NCBI GenBank assembly: GCA_029204225.1
Contig: CM055107.1
Span: 14,132,900 to 14,196,899, forward strand
Reading direction: 5' to 3'
Length of the DNA stretch: 64,000 nt
DNA from: Diphasiastrum complanatum
Taxonomy: Eukaryota > Streptophyta > Lycopodiopsida > Lycopodiales > Lycopodiaceae
Part shown: positions 12,160 through 31,742 of the stretch, one piece after another
How positions within the stretch are numbered: position 1 is the stretch's first letter
How the letters are laid out: every line of letters begins with the position of its first letter
The notes under the pieces: generated by a model
What the model was told of the DNA's origin: nothing
The model's input: the letters and a program-made list of their open reading frames with translations, nothing else
Database searches by the model: none
Made by a program: the position numbers and the translations under genes

Positions 12160-13164
12160 GAAGATATAGAGAAGCCCCAACTTATATATGAGAGAGTTCA
12201 AGGCAAGTAGTTACTTATGGGACATTGAGAATTCTCAAGGCCTTCACTGAGGGCAAGTGGGAGATGTGTGATGGGCAGGCATTAGCCTCCATTATTTTGA
12301 ATTTATGGGATAATGTAATTATCCATGTAAGCCATACTAAAACCTCTAAAGAGGCATGAGACATCTTGGTCGAGACCTTTGAGTCTCAAGATGTTAATAC
12401 CTGACTTTTCCTACGAAAGTTGTTTTTTCAAATGAAAATGCCAGATTCAGTTAGCATGGCAAATCACATTAATACTTTTAAATCCTTAATGGGGCAATTA
12501 GCCGTTGTTGGATCTGCTATTCAAGACACTGATGTTGCTATGATGCTCTTAGGAAGTCTTCCTGAGACGTACGAAAATCTTGTCGTGTTGTTAGGCACAC
12601 AGGCAGGATTAACCTTGCAGATATTGCAAGAAGAAGTTAGAAGAAAAGATATGGGAATGTCCAATGAGACACCCATAGCTCTTTACGGCGAAGCCAAGAA
12701 AAACAAATTTAAAAAGAAATTTGATGGCAAGGATCAATCACAATCCTCTGGGAAGATGATTATAACCTTCTAAGAAGAAGGGCAAATGCAACTATTGCAA
12801 AAAAGAGGGGCATTACATTAAAGAATATAAGAAGCGAATTGCCAATGAGAAGAAGAAGGCTGAAGCTTCCAACATTGAGCCCAAAAAATTGTTTTCGGCC
12901 ACTACGTCCTCGAACACTTGTCTCTTTACATGAGACACTTCTCATTGGTACATCGATTTTGGAGCTACCCAACACATGACTTCGAAGAAGGAGTGGTTAT
13001 CTTCTTTGAATGAAGTTTCCCAAAAAGCGAAAATCTTATTTGGAGATGACAACAACCTTGACATAAAAGGACATGGAGTTGTTCATGTGATGCTGTCTGA
13101 TGGAACTTTTCGATCACCCTTCATCTGCTTTTACTTGCAAGATCCAAATCCAATTGCAAATTAG
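12160..13164 (+). mobile_element. Copia gag-protease fragment
   Basis: Gag readable from about 12,160, clearest at 12,420-12,773 (HINTFKSLMGQLAVVGSAI, LPETYENLVV). A zinc knuckle CNYCKKEGHYIKE follows near 12,787, with its last Cys replaced by Tyr, and then a protease segment WYIDFGATQHM near 12,950, in which Ser of DSGA is changed to Phe. Stops lie at about 12,771 and 12,932. Upstream, 11,963-12,160 holds a short CA-repeat stretch and is the junction with the oppositely oriented pol fragment. Confidence 0.8.
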
Positions 13165-14660
13165 ATATGGTTCCATAAATGGATTATCTGACTTGCCAAT
13201 CACTTTTTTCTTAGAATCTTCGATTTCTCGAAAGTCTAATAAAACACTGGGGAAAAGGAATCTAGATTTCCAAAGGCAGTTTTCTAAATTAATTCCCAAT
13301 TGTATCTCACTTGCTATTACTTATTCTTTAGGAATTGAAAGTAAATAAATTAAAGGCTTACTTGGACAACCAATCATCTACTCATCATGCTTCCTCTCTT
13401 TCCTCCCTTCCAAAAATGGTTCAGGCAGAAAGCCCCAAATTTGTACTATGAAAAAGTTCAATTTGGTATCAGTAGTACTTTAACTACTAATCAACCAGAC
13501 AATTTTGATTGTTCAACAAATTAAGTGTCGCACTCAATTACCAGCAAATCCCCTTATGGATCAACATAAAAATGGTTCCAATAAGATTTGCATTATTCCT
13601 GGTCTTTATTGATCTCAAAACACCAAAAAAATGTTTCCATTAGTTGACAAATTCAAAAATCTTCATCTAAAAGTGAAAGGTACAATAACCTTATAGACTG
13701 ACCGATTTCAACTCAGTACGGTCATTTACTTTATAAGCAATTTTTGTTTGATCAATAACCAACTTTGAACAAATCCAAAACATCTGTGGTTACTTCAAAT
13801 TTTACGTAAGCTGGGATTTTCAAATCCCGTCCGATATGGACCTAAACTGTGAAAATCGATCTAAAGCATCGACTTGGCAGTTTCACAGTTACCATCACAA
13901 TTTGAAAGGATTCTGAAACAGACTTGACATGCAATGATTTCTAAAAAACTCAATTTTTTTCTACGTAAATTGCCTAGAAACTAGAAAATTAGGCTTTTGA
14001 ACTAGAATTGGTAATGAATAGCCTCATCACTGTTTTCATTAGTGATCGGGACATGACCCACTATCATCATATCAGTTGGGCACTGCTCCCGTAGCCGTCT
14101 ACTTGGGATAGCTAAATAGCCACACATAAAGAAATTAGCATGTACAATATATTTTTGACAGCACTTGCTATACTCAAGGGCATGTCCAGAGTTTGTTAGG
14201 CTTTTGGCCCATGTTGGGCCTATTAGTTAGACATGTCATGCATGTCGAGCCCATGCATATTGGGGCTTTTACTATATGTACAGTTTTCTCTTTGTAATAA
14301 AAAACTTTTGTTGTGCTATCTTTGAGAGCTTGTGAGGACTGGCTATGGTGATTGATTGATGTGATATGATCTGTATACAACATTAGATCCTATTGGAATT
14401 TTAACTAAATGGCCACTCAAATGCATGAGCTACTCGATTAGACATTGATCAGACATCTTCTACCTATCATTTTTTAACACAATAAGGTTTAGAAAACCAA
14501 CAATGGGAGATATTGATAGTACATTGAACAAACAAGTTATTTTAGAAGAGCAACTTTTGCATATGATCAACTTTGATGTCACAATCATGTATACACACAC
14601 ACATAAACAGGAAATATACCAAAAACACATTGCAGAGTATCTTTGAAGAACATACATTAC
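13165..14660. other. Intergenic, possible LTR remnant
   Basis: No gene recognised. The stretch of about 14,160-14,382 has a terminal-LTR look (GTAATAAAAAACTTTTGTTG followed by an end in ATACAACA), but no partner, primer-binding site or target duplication was found. Confidence 0.35.
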
Positions 14661-14664
14661 AAAA

Positions 14665-15195
14665 ATGCCCATGAAAACAAATGCATTAAACAAGGTGGAA
14701 ATGAAATCATGGCTTGAAGATCATTCGTTCCACCAATTAGAGAAAATTGCAAAAAATGCAAAAGTGATGATTCTTGCAAATCTAGATATACAAAGTGAAG
14801 TTGTCAATGGAGCAATTGGAACAATTAAAAATTTCATGGGGTTAAAAAATGCCAAAGAAATAAATTGTATTATTATAAAAAATCGATGCATGTAATATAA
14901 AAATAAAAATTACTTCATCAACTATGCGAAAAATGAGATACGATTCAAAAAGTACTATAAATGTATATTTCCACTAACATTAGTATATGCTATCACAACT
15001 TACAAATCTCAAGGCACAACAATCCATGGCACCACCATAATTGACATTCACGAAACATTTTGTCCAAACCTAACCTATGTAATATTATCTCGAGTCACAA
15101 AATGAAAAAACATATTGATAACATGTAAATTAACTCTTGAAGATTTTAATACAATACCTAATTTTATAACTCAACAAAACGTTTTATTTACATAA
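14665..15195 (+). pseudogene. Pif1/Helitron-type helicase C-terminal fragment
   Basis: One reading frame carries KVMILANLDIQSEVVNGAIG, the usual Pif1-family motif before the C-terminal RecA fold. Downstream it has FPLTLVYAITTYKSQGTTIH, matching the helicase motif with KSQG, and then TYVILSRVT, matching motif VI (xxALSRV). Two in-frame stops interrupt it: TAA at 14,893 and TGA near 15,103. The Walker A/B half is absent. Pif1-type helicases in plant repeats usually derive from Helitron Rep-helicase proteins, but no Rep domain or Helitron end (5' TC, 3' CTRR hairpin) was found here, so the source is an inference. It is non-functional. Confidence 0.65.
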
Positions 15196-17019
15196 TTTCT
15201 ATCTGATCAATACAACTTCAACTTCATACCATTCGTCAAAATGAAATAGGTATGTGCATATTTTCGGTTTATTTTCAACATTTATTTTTGGTACATGGTA
15301 TCTAAAGCACACTACAAGAAGTTTAAGAAGCTAAAGAAGTACATCAGTTCCGTTTTGTTGATTTTGTTGATTCGTGAAATGAAATGTCCAAATAAAAATA
15401 TTTCTAGCTATTTAGCATTTCTATCCGCAAATTAAAAGAGAAAACCAAAATATTACAAGCTTCAACCTACGAGCAAGTTGACGAGCTATGTATTTGTCCT
15501 TCGAGACGTCAAATGTTCCTCTTGAATGCATGTGGCATTGAACCAAGCGGATACAAAAACAACTTCCATAGTAGTTACACAATGAGCACTTTCATAACTA
15601 CACAAAAACATGCAAGAAAGGCTTACATCCATGAACATCATGGAAACAAGATAAACAATGTTATTTCTTTTGTTTTTGTCCATTTTGTACCAGATTTGTT
15701 ATTAGCATTTTCATCTTATAAAAATGGCATGATTGTTATGTTGTGTTTCCAAGATTTTTGAAACATTTCTACAACTTAGTCACAATTTCAACTCTGAGTT
15801 CAATATAGACAAATAGAGCATCAATACAATATTTTGAAGCTCATTTGGACAAAGGCTATTATGCAATACGAATTTTTATTTTGGCTATTCTATCATTGTT
15901 TCTGAGTGGAGAAGCATGTCCCTCGCAGAATTGAATGCTATCAGCATTGATCTCGGTAAACAACTTGGACACATCTTCGAAATAGGAGTGCGACTCAATG
16001 ATGGTCTGATATTTAGTGAAAGTGTTTTTAAGATCCTAGAGAGAGCTCCATAAATATTGTTAGACATCTAAATACAAATTGCATATTGACAAATAATTGC
16101 ACACGGGTCTTCAAATGTTGAAATGGACATCACAACCAACATCTTCCAGCATAGAGGTATGCCAATATTCAAACTTTGTTCTTCAATTCAACATGAATAG
16201 TATTTTATCATGAAGCAACTAATAATCAAAATGTCATACTTCTTGCATGCCTCCCCCCTCAAAACGGCTCCAAACAACTTCATGACACTCTACATTATAG
16301 TATTGTGAATCTAGCAGCTAGTGTATGTCAAACACCCAATATCTATAGACATGTGCAAGAACATGCTCGTAGACCACCAAGACCCATTGAGTTTTAAAGT
16401 TGTCATAAAGTCCATAAACTTGATAAGTTTTCTCTTATTATTTAAAGTGTTGTAATCCACTATTTAAAAGAGGTGGAAACTTTTGATGAATAATATTTCA
16501 TATTTCCTTTGAAAGCCTGTAATATGTCAAATTGAAGTGGGAATCCCCACTAACCTAATTGAAGTTTGAAGCTCTTCACTTGAAAAAAAAATTGCAATCA
16601 TGAAGATCACAAAATTTGAAATTTGTCAATAGCTCAAAGTTATGAAGTTTAAAATTGAGGTTTGTTAAGGAGAGAACATTTTGTCAATGCAAAATTTTAG
16701 TTTGAAAGGCTATGAAAAAATCAGCCCTAGTCAATGCATGTTTAAAACTTCATAGGTGAAAACTTGCCTTATTGCTATAATTTTCTGAAGTTTCCTAATT
16801 GTGACAAACGATAGTAAAAGATGACAATATTTTAGAATGAAGTTTCTATCACATATTGCCTTTAACCTTACAAAGTGATATTGGTGCAACTTTAGAATGA
16901 AGATTCAGCACATCTAAAAATGTTGAAGTAGCTAAAGAATCTTTTTTCTATTAAAGAACAAATCTTTTTTTTAGAGCATTGATTTTTTGTTGGAGGTGTC
17001 ATAATGCATGATAGATGTA
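15196..17019. other. Intergenic, no gene seen
   Basis: AT-rich DNA following the helicase fragment. Short open frames at 15,513-15,761 and 15,885-16,067 show no recognisable domain. It could include the rest of a degraded DNA transposon, but nothing supports a call. Confidence 0.45.
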
Positions 17020-17196
17020 GGGAGAGTGTATTCCACACCACCACTGCCATGGCAGTGACAATGGTGGTGCAATGCCCATCTAATGGAGATGGGCAATGGT
17101 AGCACTCCTTTTGTTAAGCAATGCTATCATTGCCCGCCTTTAGATATGTGGGCCACCGCCACTGTTGTGGTAGTGGTGGTGCGGAATAACTCTCCC
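17020..17196. mobile_element. MITE-like foldback element (about 177 bp)
   Basis: The left end GGGAGAGTGTATTCCACACC and the right end read in reverse (GGGAGAGTTATTCCGCACC) match over about 28 bases with few differences, giving clear terminal inverted repeats. The interior is itself palindromic: a GCCCATCT...AGATGGGC hairpin around 17,073-17,094, and mirrored GGTGGT/ACCACC tracts. It has no coding capacity. The flanks suggest a short TA-type target site, but no exact duplication could be confirmed, so the superfamily (Mariner or Harbinger-like) is open. Confidence 0.65.
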
Positions 17197-17649
17197 ATAG
17201 ATCTACATGGTAATACATTGATGATTGCATTGTAAGAAAGCATGTAAATGAATAGATCCCATGATACACAAAAAACAAAGCTAATTATCATGTGAAGAAA
17301 TTATGTAGCGAAAGCATGCTGTAGTGATTTTTAAGACATGACGTAAAAGCTCTAGCAAAGTTGTCCTTATGGGAGGGTGTTGGCAATGTCAATTGGTCAT
17401 GCCACTTTGTTGGCTTTTTGTAGACATAGTTGAAATGTACTTATTAAGATGTGATAAAGGCCCAATGAGCCTCTACCAGAGTAAGTTATTCTTATCGCCC
17501 TCCTAATGTGAATATGGTTGATCCTAAGCCTTATTTGTGAAGAGGCACAACCTCCTCTTCTCCTCTCTTCGTATGGTGTAGTTCTCCTCTTGAATACAAG
17601 CATTGAGTGTTTTTTGTCCATCTTTCTCATATATGGCTTGACTTCTTAC

Positions 17650-18177
17650 AACATGCTTCGATTTCAAGAGGATACACATACTCTTATCATTACCAGGGAT
17701 GTAACTTTTGATGAGATTGGTAAGAATAAGGAAAACAATATAACTCATAAATTCTTGGAGGATAGTGTGAGTATCAAAATTAAGAAAGAAGCCGAGTTAG
17801 ATGTGAACAGATGGCCGCTCTCACGGATCAATCATCGACAATCAAGACGCAATCATGACATTGCTTTCAAGCTTGCCCTCTACATACAAGAAATGGGTGA
17901 TGATCATATCGACACACTCAAATTTAACTCTTACTAGAGTTATCACTATGTTGCTACAAGAAGACGATCGAAGAAGTCAAGGCACTTCGTCGACTTTATC
18001 ATCTCATGCTCTATATTTCAGCAAAGGCTCAAAATGATAGAAGCCAAAAAACTCTAAGCAGTCTGCATCAAATCAGAAGCCGACACAAAGTCAAGAACAA
18101 TTATCAAATCCACAGTCGAAGAAGAAAATGTTTTCTAAGAATCGCAAACGCACTAATCATGAGATCCAAGATTGTAG
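17650..18177 (+). mobile_element. Copia integrase C-terminus joined to gag
   Basis: 17,659-17,720 encodes the end of a Copia integrase (HTLIITRDVTFDEIG). From about 17,809 the sequence switches to gag of the same family as 5.3-5.8 kb (NQDAIMTLLSSLPSTYKKWV, LTRVITMLLQED), ending in a degenerate zinc knuckle (KRTNHEIQDC) at 18,177. Reverse transcriptase, which should follow integrase, is missing, so the order is abnormal and the piece is a recombination product. Stops and frame changes make it inactive. Confidence 0.7.
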
Positions 18178-18770
18178 TGTTGGATTATTCTCCTTCTTAC
18201 TAATCGACTAATCAGTTTTAATCCTCATCCATTGTTGATCCAGTTCTGCAGATTTTCTTGTGTCTTTACAGAGTCTGCAGATTTACAAGTGTTTTTACAC
18301 AGTCTGTAGAAATACACAGAGTTTGACAACAGTGTCGCATTTTCTCTCTCTACAATCCAGACAATGTCGCATGTTAGGAATTACGTGTAAAAATGCAGTG
18401 TCGTCTTTTTCGCATTTTTTGTCTGTCAGGATTTGCGAGTAAAGCTGCAAAGTCGCATTTTTTGCATTTTTCAAAGTGCCTCGAATGTTAAGGATTTCTG
18501 AGAAGGAACTGGATGAATGCCTGCGGACACCAGCCAACTGGCAATCGCATTTGACGACCTAATTACTTAGTATAAATCAGCTGTTCATACATCTCTTTTC
18601 AAGTTCTGAAACAACGAATCAATATTGTGAATTGTGAAGGAGTTAAGTGTTATTACATGACGTTTCCTGTGCTCTTATCAAGCAGATCATTCATAATCAA
18701 AAAGTATTGTTGTTAGCTCTCTATCAAGCTTTCAAGCTTGAACTCTCTTTTGCGTTTGTTATGGAGCAGT
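18178..18770 (+). repeat. LTR-type segment (5' copy, truncated)
   Basis: Begins TGTTGGATTATTCT, matching the start of the LTR at 19,273, and shares its TTTTTACACAGTCT(G/A)(T/C)AGAAATAC block and a TATA box (AGTATAAATCAGCTG, near 18,570). The match fades towards 18,770. It lies abnormally between gag and an RNase H fragment, consistent with a truncated nested element (LTR, deleted interior, RNase H, LTR). Confidence 0.65.
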
Positions 18771-18779
18771 CGACAACGA

Positions 18780-19265
18780 CAAGCTCAATATCCTTATTGA
18801 TTATTTAGATGCAAATTGGGTAGGAGATGTAGACACTCGTAAATCCACTTCTGGATTTACATTCTTCCTCAACAATGGTCCTATTTCATGGAACAATCGC
18901 AAGCGAGCTTTTCTACTGAATCAGAGTATATCACAGCCTCTCAAGCTACAAAAGAAGCAGTATGGTTGAGAAACTTACTTTCAGATGTTTGTCTGAAACA
19001 ATATGCTCTGACAACTTTATTTTGTGATAATTAAAGTGCTATTGCTTTATCAGCCAACCCTAGATTTCATTCTATGAGTAAGCACATTGAAATTAAGTAT
19101 CACTATGTCAGAAGCAAAGTTCTCAACAAAGAGGCGAACTTGTAGTACTGTCGAACGCAAGATATGACAACAAATGTTTTTACTAAAGCATTAAGCTTGG
19201 ATGCACACATAAAGTTTTGTGCAGAACTAAGTTTGAAGGTCAAAGCATTCATGGATTCAGATTAA
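18780..19265 (+). mobile_element. Copia RNase H fragment
   Basis: Carries the RNase H start (DANWVGDVDTRKSTSGFTFF) and, after frame breaks, SANPRFHSMSKHIEIKYHYVR and TTNVFTKALSLD. A polypurine tract AAGAGGGAG lies at 19,264-19,272, directly before the LTR. Several stops and a frameshift near 18,905 inactivate it. Confidence 0.8.
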
Positions 19266-19272
19266 GAGGGAG

Positions 19273-20199
19273 TATTGGATTATTCTACTATCGGAGTGAT
19301 TCATCTGAATAATCGATCTTTAATTTTCATCCATTTCTCCAGTGTTGCAGTTTTATTTGTGTTTTTACACAGTCTACAGAAATACTCGGGAATCGCTCAA
19401 AAAGTGGCTCCGACATATTGGACATTATCCGACTTATCGACGACGTTGACGAAAGTCGAAAAAGTGGACCATGTCGAAGAAGGACAATTATTGTTCCACT
19501 TGATATGAAGCTAAAGACTTGCCCTAACCGCTTTGCAAGTAAATTTTTGAGAAGTCCTAACTGGATGGATGCTAGCGCATTACGGCCAACTGACAAGTGT
19601 GATCTGCGACCTAATAGTTGTCCTACTAAATACACGTTAATTGTTTAGTATAAATAGCTGATCATCAAATGCTTCTTTAGTCTCTAGAAAGTTTCTTTTT
19701 CACAGCTCTACTAGAGTATTGCTATTTGTGCTTATTGCTTATCAGTGGAAGTGCATCGGATAGAGTTTTCGGTTACTCAGAGATAGCTTAGAGTACGCGG
19801 TTTCATCCGTTATTGTTTTGTGCTCTCATCATTTGATTTGTACATTCTACTTACTGAATCAATCTATCTTCTTATTGTGTTTAGTATCATGTCAGAATGT
19901 ATGCTTCTTTGTAATTATTTGTAACTGATATATCTCTTATTGTTTCGTCTCATCTGTTGAATACTTCAAAGTTGTAATATTCAATACATTATTGTTTGGC
20001 TACAAAATCACTTTAGTGTTAATGATTTCAATGTTAGTTGCTAAAAGATTGAACGTGACTTCTGTCATTATAGCTTTGTTCAATTATTGATAGGCGTAGT
20101 CATGCATTAGGAAAGAAGGCTTATTCCACTGCGCTCGATAGGTCATTCACAGCCTTCGACTTATCGAATCGACTCTCGTTCACTTCCCTCTTTCCAACA
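19273..20199 (+). repeat. 3' LTR (about 927 bp)
   Basis: Begins after a polypurine tract (TATTGGATTATTC; the canonical TG is mutated) and ends CTCTTTCCAACA, which matches the CTCTTTCCGACA end of the minus-strand LTR at 6,333. A TATA box AGTATAAATAGCTG lies near 19,650. It is the longest copy of this LTR in the window. The flanks do not give a matching target duplication with the segment starting at 18,178. Confidence 0.75.
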
Positions 20200-20279
20200 C
20201 ATATAGAAGTGCCTCTGCCTTTGGGCCCATCTCCAAAGATTGTGAATTATTTGGAAACTCATGGCATTATATAATGCCT

Positions 20280-20800
20280 TCAAATTCAAACTGCATAGAT
20301 GAACTAAAATTTCTTCAAGAACAATCCCTATTTTTTTAACTCTATTTTCTTCAAGCAAGGGGCTTGCTTGTGGCCAATCGACGAACTCCACACAACTTTT
20401 ATCACCATTGCCACATATTGCTAGGAGAGGAGTGATTTGGCCACATGTCAATAAGTGGTCAAAACTTAATAGGTGTGGTGCCTGGTCTTCCCACGTGGCT
20501 TAGAGACATGTATTAGTATCAATTGTCATCGCTCAATAATAATGCATAGGTGAACCTAAATTTCTGCAATCATGATCCTTGTTTTTTAAATTTATTTTGT
20601 TCCATCTTAACTTTACCAAAAATGAGGAAGGGGCTTGCTTGAATGCCACACAACCTTTACCACCACATTTAGATGCTTACCACATGTTGCTAAGAGAGTA
20701 GTGATATGGTCCATGTCAATGAGTGGTCAAAACCTTAACAATATGGGCAGCGCTTGGCCTAGCCACATGTTTAGAGATATGTATTCGCTACAACCTATTT
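20280..20800. repeat. Diverged direct duplication, two units of about 240 bp
   Basis: Units at about 20,280-20,515 and 20,545-20,785 share ordered blocks: AAGGGGCTTGCTTG, CCACACAAC(T/C)TTTA, CACAT(A/G)TTGCTA(G/A)GAGAG, GAGTGGTCAAAAC or AAGTGGTCAAAAC, and CCAC(G/A)TG(G/T)(C/T)TTAGAGA(C/T)ATGTATT. They are non-coding, imperfect and probably old. Confidence 0.6.
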
Positions 20801-21460
20801 GTCCATACCATTGTTCTTTATGCGCGTGATGAGATCCTTAAGAGTTCACTCTGATTCACGCCACGCCATATTTTGCAATGTGTCAATGAGAGAAACTAAC
20901 ACGTGCAAGAATTAAAATATTATGTGGAACGTGAAATAATGACGGGCCATAGTGTGGAAGAGCATGGCGATAGGCTAGGCCTCTCCAACCAACTGACTTA
21001 GAAGCATTGGCACATATTTCATCGTCATCGTTGATTATGCAATGTCATAAGATGAAACAACATCGTGTGGACTAAGAAGCTAACAAGCGGCAAGATTGAA
21101 ATACTTAGACCATTGTATGAAGTTAGAGGCAGGGGATGAGTTTCAATTGCCACGCTTGAGTCATGCCATGTCATAAAATGAAAATGTTTGTAGTTGACAC
21201 AGTGTGAGATTTAAATAGTTAGACTGATGTGAACTTGGAGATGGCTTAGAGATACGACATGGATCATTCGCATGGCCTCGGCACGAGATCAAATTCAATC
21301 ATCACACACACACACCCGATTCATGCTGTCTCATTACATGACAATGCATCGCTTGGCGCCAATAAAACATGGCGCAGATTGGAATACTTAAGATCAGGCA
21401 CCCGCCGGATTTGAGTTAGCGCCATTAGATGAATGCCAAGGGACAAGGAAAATGCAAAGT
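20800..21460. other. Intergenic upstream of the PP2A gene
   Basis: No gene or element recognised. A short CA-repeat stretch lies near 21,304. Confidence 0.5.
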
Positions 21461-21469
21461 GTCAACCTA

Positions 21470-22226
21470 GAGGCCTAACATGTTGCAAGATGTAAGTAGG
21501 TAGACCAGGAGACCCTGGTCTCGGATCTGATCCGGGTCGGGATACAGATCCGGTTCCTGAACTGGGTCTGGGCCCGGACCTGAGCCAGCCACATGGAGGG
21601 CCCGGGGGGAGGGAGGGAGGGGTGATGATGGCTATGGCGGAGAGAGGGTTTGCTTGACTCAGACTGAGCTTCGAAGGTTTGTCCACAGCGATCTAGGATC
21701 GCGATCCACCATCTCGCCGCACACGGCCATCCTCCTGTGACAGGCTCATGCCCAGCAAAGGCGGTGCCGCACCTCCTATTTATCTCTGGCAGCACCCCTG
21801 ATAGTTTGTTTAGGTCAAGGGTTTGCTGGCACATCTGCGAGCAAGGGTATTGCAGCTCGAGAGCGCTCGCGCAGTGGCGGCAAGATCCGTTCGGATCTGT
21901 TACAGTCAGCTAAGAAGCTTTGTGGTTTGGAAACGCAGTCGAAAGATCGGCATATCAGGGAACAGCAGAGTTTTATCTGATACATCTAAGATATCATATA
22001 AGTGATGGCTTCAAAGAAAATGTAGATTTACATGCAGAGCTTGCTGTTTTCTTATGGATCTGAAGGCTATGGATGTCCCAGTCAAAAGATAAGCTTCCAA
22101 AAAGTGCATCTGTGTCTCTTGTGGCCAGGCGGATCTGGAAGAAAGCAGTGATAAAGCATTGAATCTTGATAAAGGAAAAGAAGCCCTAGAAAAATTAGGT
22201 TGTTTTTTGTAGAAATAGCCTTAGCC
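21470..22226 (+). promoter_or_regulatory. GC-rich promoter / 5' UTR region of the PP2A gene
   Basis: From about 21,500 to 21,870 the base composition turns sharply GC- and CpG-rich (GGGCCCGGGGGGAGGGAGGG near 21,600), unlike anything else in the window. It lies 0.4-0.7 kb upstream of the start codon of a widely expressed gene, so a TATA-less promoter plus 5' UTR is likely. A six-codon upstream frame (ATG 22,005 to TAG 22,025) would lie in the leader if transcription starts before it. The transcription start and any leader intron cannot be placed from sequence alone. Confidence 0.5.
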
Positions 22227-29275
<7,049 letters not shown>

Positions 29276-31600
29276 GATTTGTTGGCTGTCTAGTGTTCAT
29301 TTCAAGATAATTATGTATAATTCTTAGCAAAAAGTATTTTTTAGAGGAAAGTTGAAGACATTTTTTCGACATGAATCCCCTTTCTTATGTCAAGTCTTCG
29401 TGGAAAATTAAAGTCATTTTTTAAAAATTCTGGACAGAAAGCTTTGTAAAGATTCATTCATTGCAATCTGTTTGTTTTGAGTACCTTGTTGCGAAGTTTT
29501 TTCACACTGCTTTTGGAGAGTGTTTTGATTTAAAGTTTGATTTATTTTATAAACTAGAATATCGATTCATCTGCTGCTCAGACTCCACTGATCTTCAAAC
29601 ATGAGGATGTGGCGCACTTCGAATAATCGTTACAAATTTAACACAACATTGATGTGAAGTAAGTTTTAAATAATTGTACATGCTGCAACTTCCCTGTAAT
29701 CCAACTTCTGCAGGGGTTGTTGGAGGTATTGTAATTGCATATAATTATTTTACATCTTAAACCTCTTATATGTATTAAATTGGACTCGATGTTTCTGATC
29801 CACCAAATATTGCTTCGAGCAAGGATCTTGATAAGTTGCTTGCTCCCAATGCACTGGTTCAAATCAATGATCTCTTTCTGTTATGGATGGAGCTTGGTGT
29901 TTGAGCTCCATTTCAAGCCTGAGATCTTTTGTATTAGTTAGCACACAGCCTTCACCACTGGTCAACAATTTGTTGATATTACAAGGGATTTTTTGTCTGT
30001 GAGAATTTTTGTGAGCTTTGAACAAGCAGAGATGTGAAGAGTCGGATCAGAGCAAAGACTTGGTCTATATGCTTTTAGTTATACTTTTAAATACATATAT
30101 TACTAATTCCCAGGAGATACAACTTGACTCGATTCGCATGGGTTAAATATGATTAGGACATGAAATCAAGCTATTACAAAATGATTCTACAAAATCATGT
30201 AAAGCTCCCAAAAATATTGAAAGAAAAATTAGAAAAATAGAAGAATTCTCAATTTGAATGCAGGATCACTTCAAATCTGTTCAAAGAAATTTCAAAAATC
30301 AAAGAGATGAGACCTTTTAAAACTATTTTTTCTTCATGTCCTATGTTGTGGCAAAGTGGAGTTAAACTCTGTACTTTAAGGAGAACACAGCTGGTTTTCA
30401 CCAGCACACTACTTATTGGTGGGCTTAATGCATATGATCAGGTGATCGAACATGTTTGCTATGTTTTTGAGTTTGTGGGACCTTATAGGGTTGAAGATTG
30501 CATGTCTCCTTTGTTATGTCAGGTGTTATCCTAGACATGCCATTGACGTGTGTGTGTGTGTGTGTGATCACTACTCATTTTACGCTGAATTGTTGAACAT
30601 AAAATTATGGTGCCCTTTGGTGTTATGACACTTAGAACATGTATGGATGGATCACTGAAATCTTGATGCTCATTCTTTCACATAGATCTTCTGGTGCATC
30701 ATGTAGTGAGAACTTTTTCAAATATATATAATGTTACATTATGGAGCCTTAAGTAGGAATTGAGGTTGCATTCCATGTGATAATCTAAATGTTGCTTATT
30801 TGCCAATATGGGTCATATATTCATAGATTTACATTGTTTTATGACTGGATGTCACAATGGAGCTTTCAAAGTTGTACATTTTGAAGTTAAGTTTTCAAAT
30901 TAGGGCATCTATGTTTAAGCAACTTGTATTTTGGTGCTTTTTAAGACCATAATATACATTATGGATAAAACCACATATATTATAAGTCTGGAAAATTTGT
31001 TCCCATTGTTGATGCTAGTCTTGTTGACCAACTGGCTAATAAATACAATATGGATAATGGGAATGGTATTATGAGAGCAAAAAGCAAAATAGTTGATCAT
31101 ATCCCTAGTAAAGAAAACACACAAATATAACAATGAATATACTATGGAAAGTGATTTTAAGTGGTTGATTTTCTTGTCACAGGTTTTTGTATACAACCTT
31201 GATCATGTATATGTTGTACTCTCTGTTGCTCCCTACTATGAAAAAAATAATTGGTGCAAGTATTGATATGCTATTACTGCTCTTCACTTGACAAGATAGA
31301 ACCAAGAAATTTGATTTGGGTGGATCTACCTTACTTCCCACAACGTCAATATGGTTTTTAATGATGTTCTACTACATTAGTTAGAGTCACAATATTCACT
31401 CTTGCAAAAAAATTTGTATTTTTTGAATGTTATAAAGCTTGCCTCGGTAACTCAACAAGACCAGTTGATGAGGCCTGCCCTTCCAACTCATCACTGCCCG
31501 AAGAGACAAAAAATATTGAAAATGAATATGACAGATGGTTGAGAAGAGAAAATCGATGTACCATTAATGTATATGCATTATCAAACCATGATTAACAGGG
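29276..31600. other. PP2A 3' UTR and intergenic
   Basis: The first few hundred bases should hold the PP2A 3' UTR, but no single poly(A) signal stands out. A (TG)n microsatellite lies at 30,548-30,566. No gene is recognised in the remainder. Confidence 0.5.
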
Positions 31601-31742
31601 ATAACTAGAGTTAATTTGTGGCGCCAAATAGATCCGTTTTTCAAATTTTCGCCAACACTCTTTCTCAGATTCATGGCCTTTTGTCTATGCAAATTTTCAG
31701 ATTCATAGTTCATTGTCTCAGATTTTTGCATGCAAATTACGA

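Noticed and set aside
20161-20451. 96-codon minus-strand open frame
   Set aside because: Overlaps the end of an LTR and one unit of a non-coding direct duplication whose other unit is not open. No domain.
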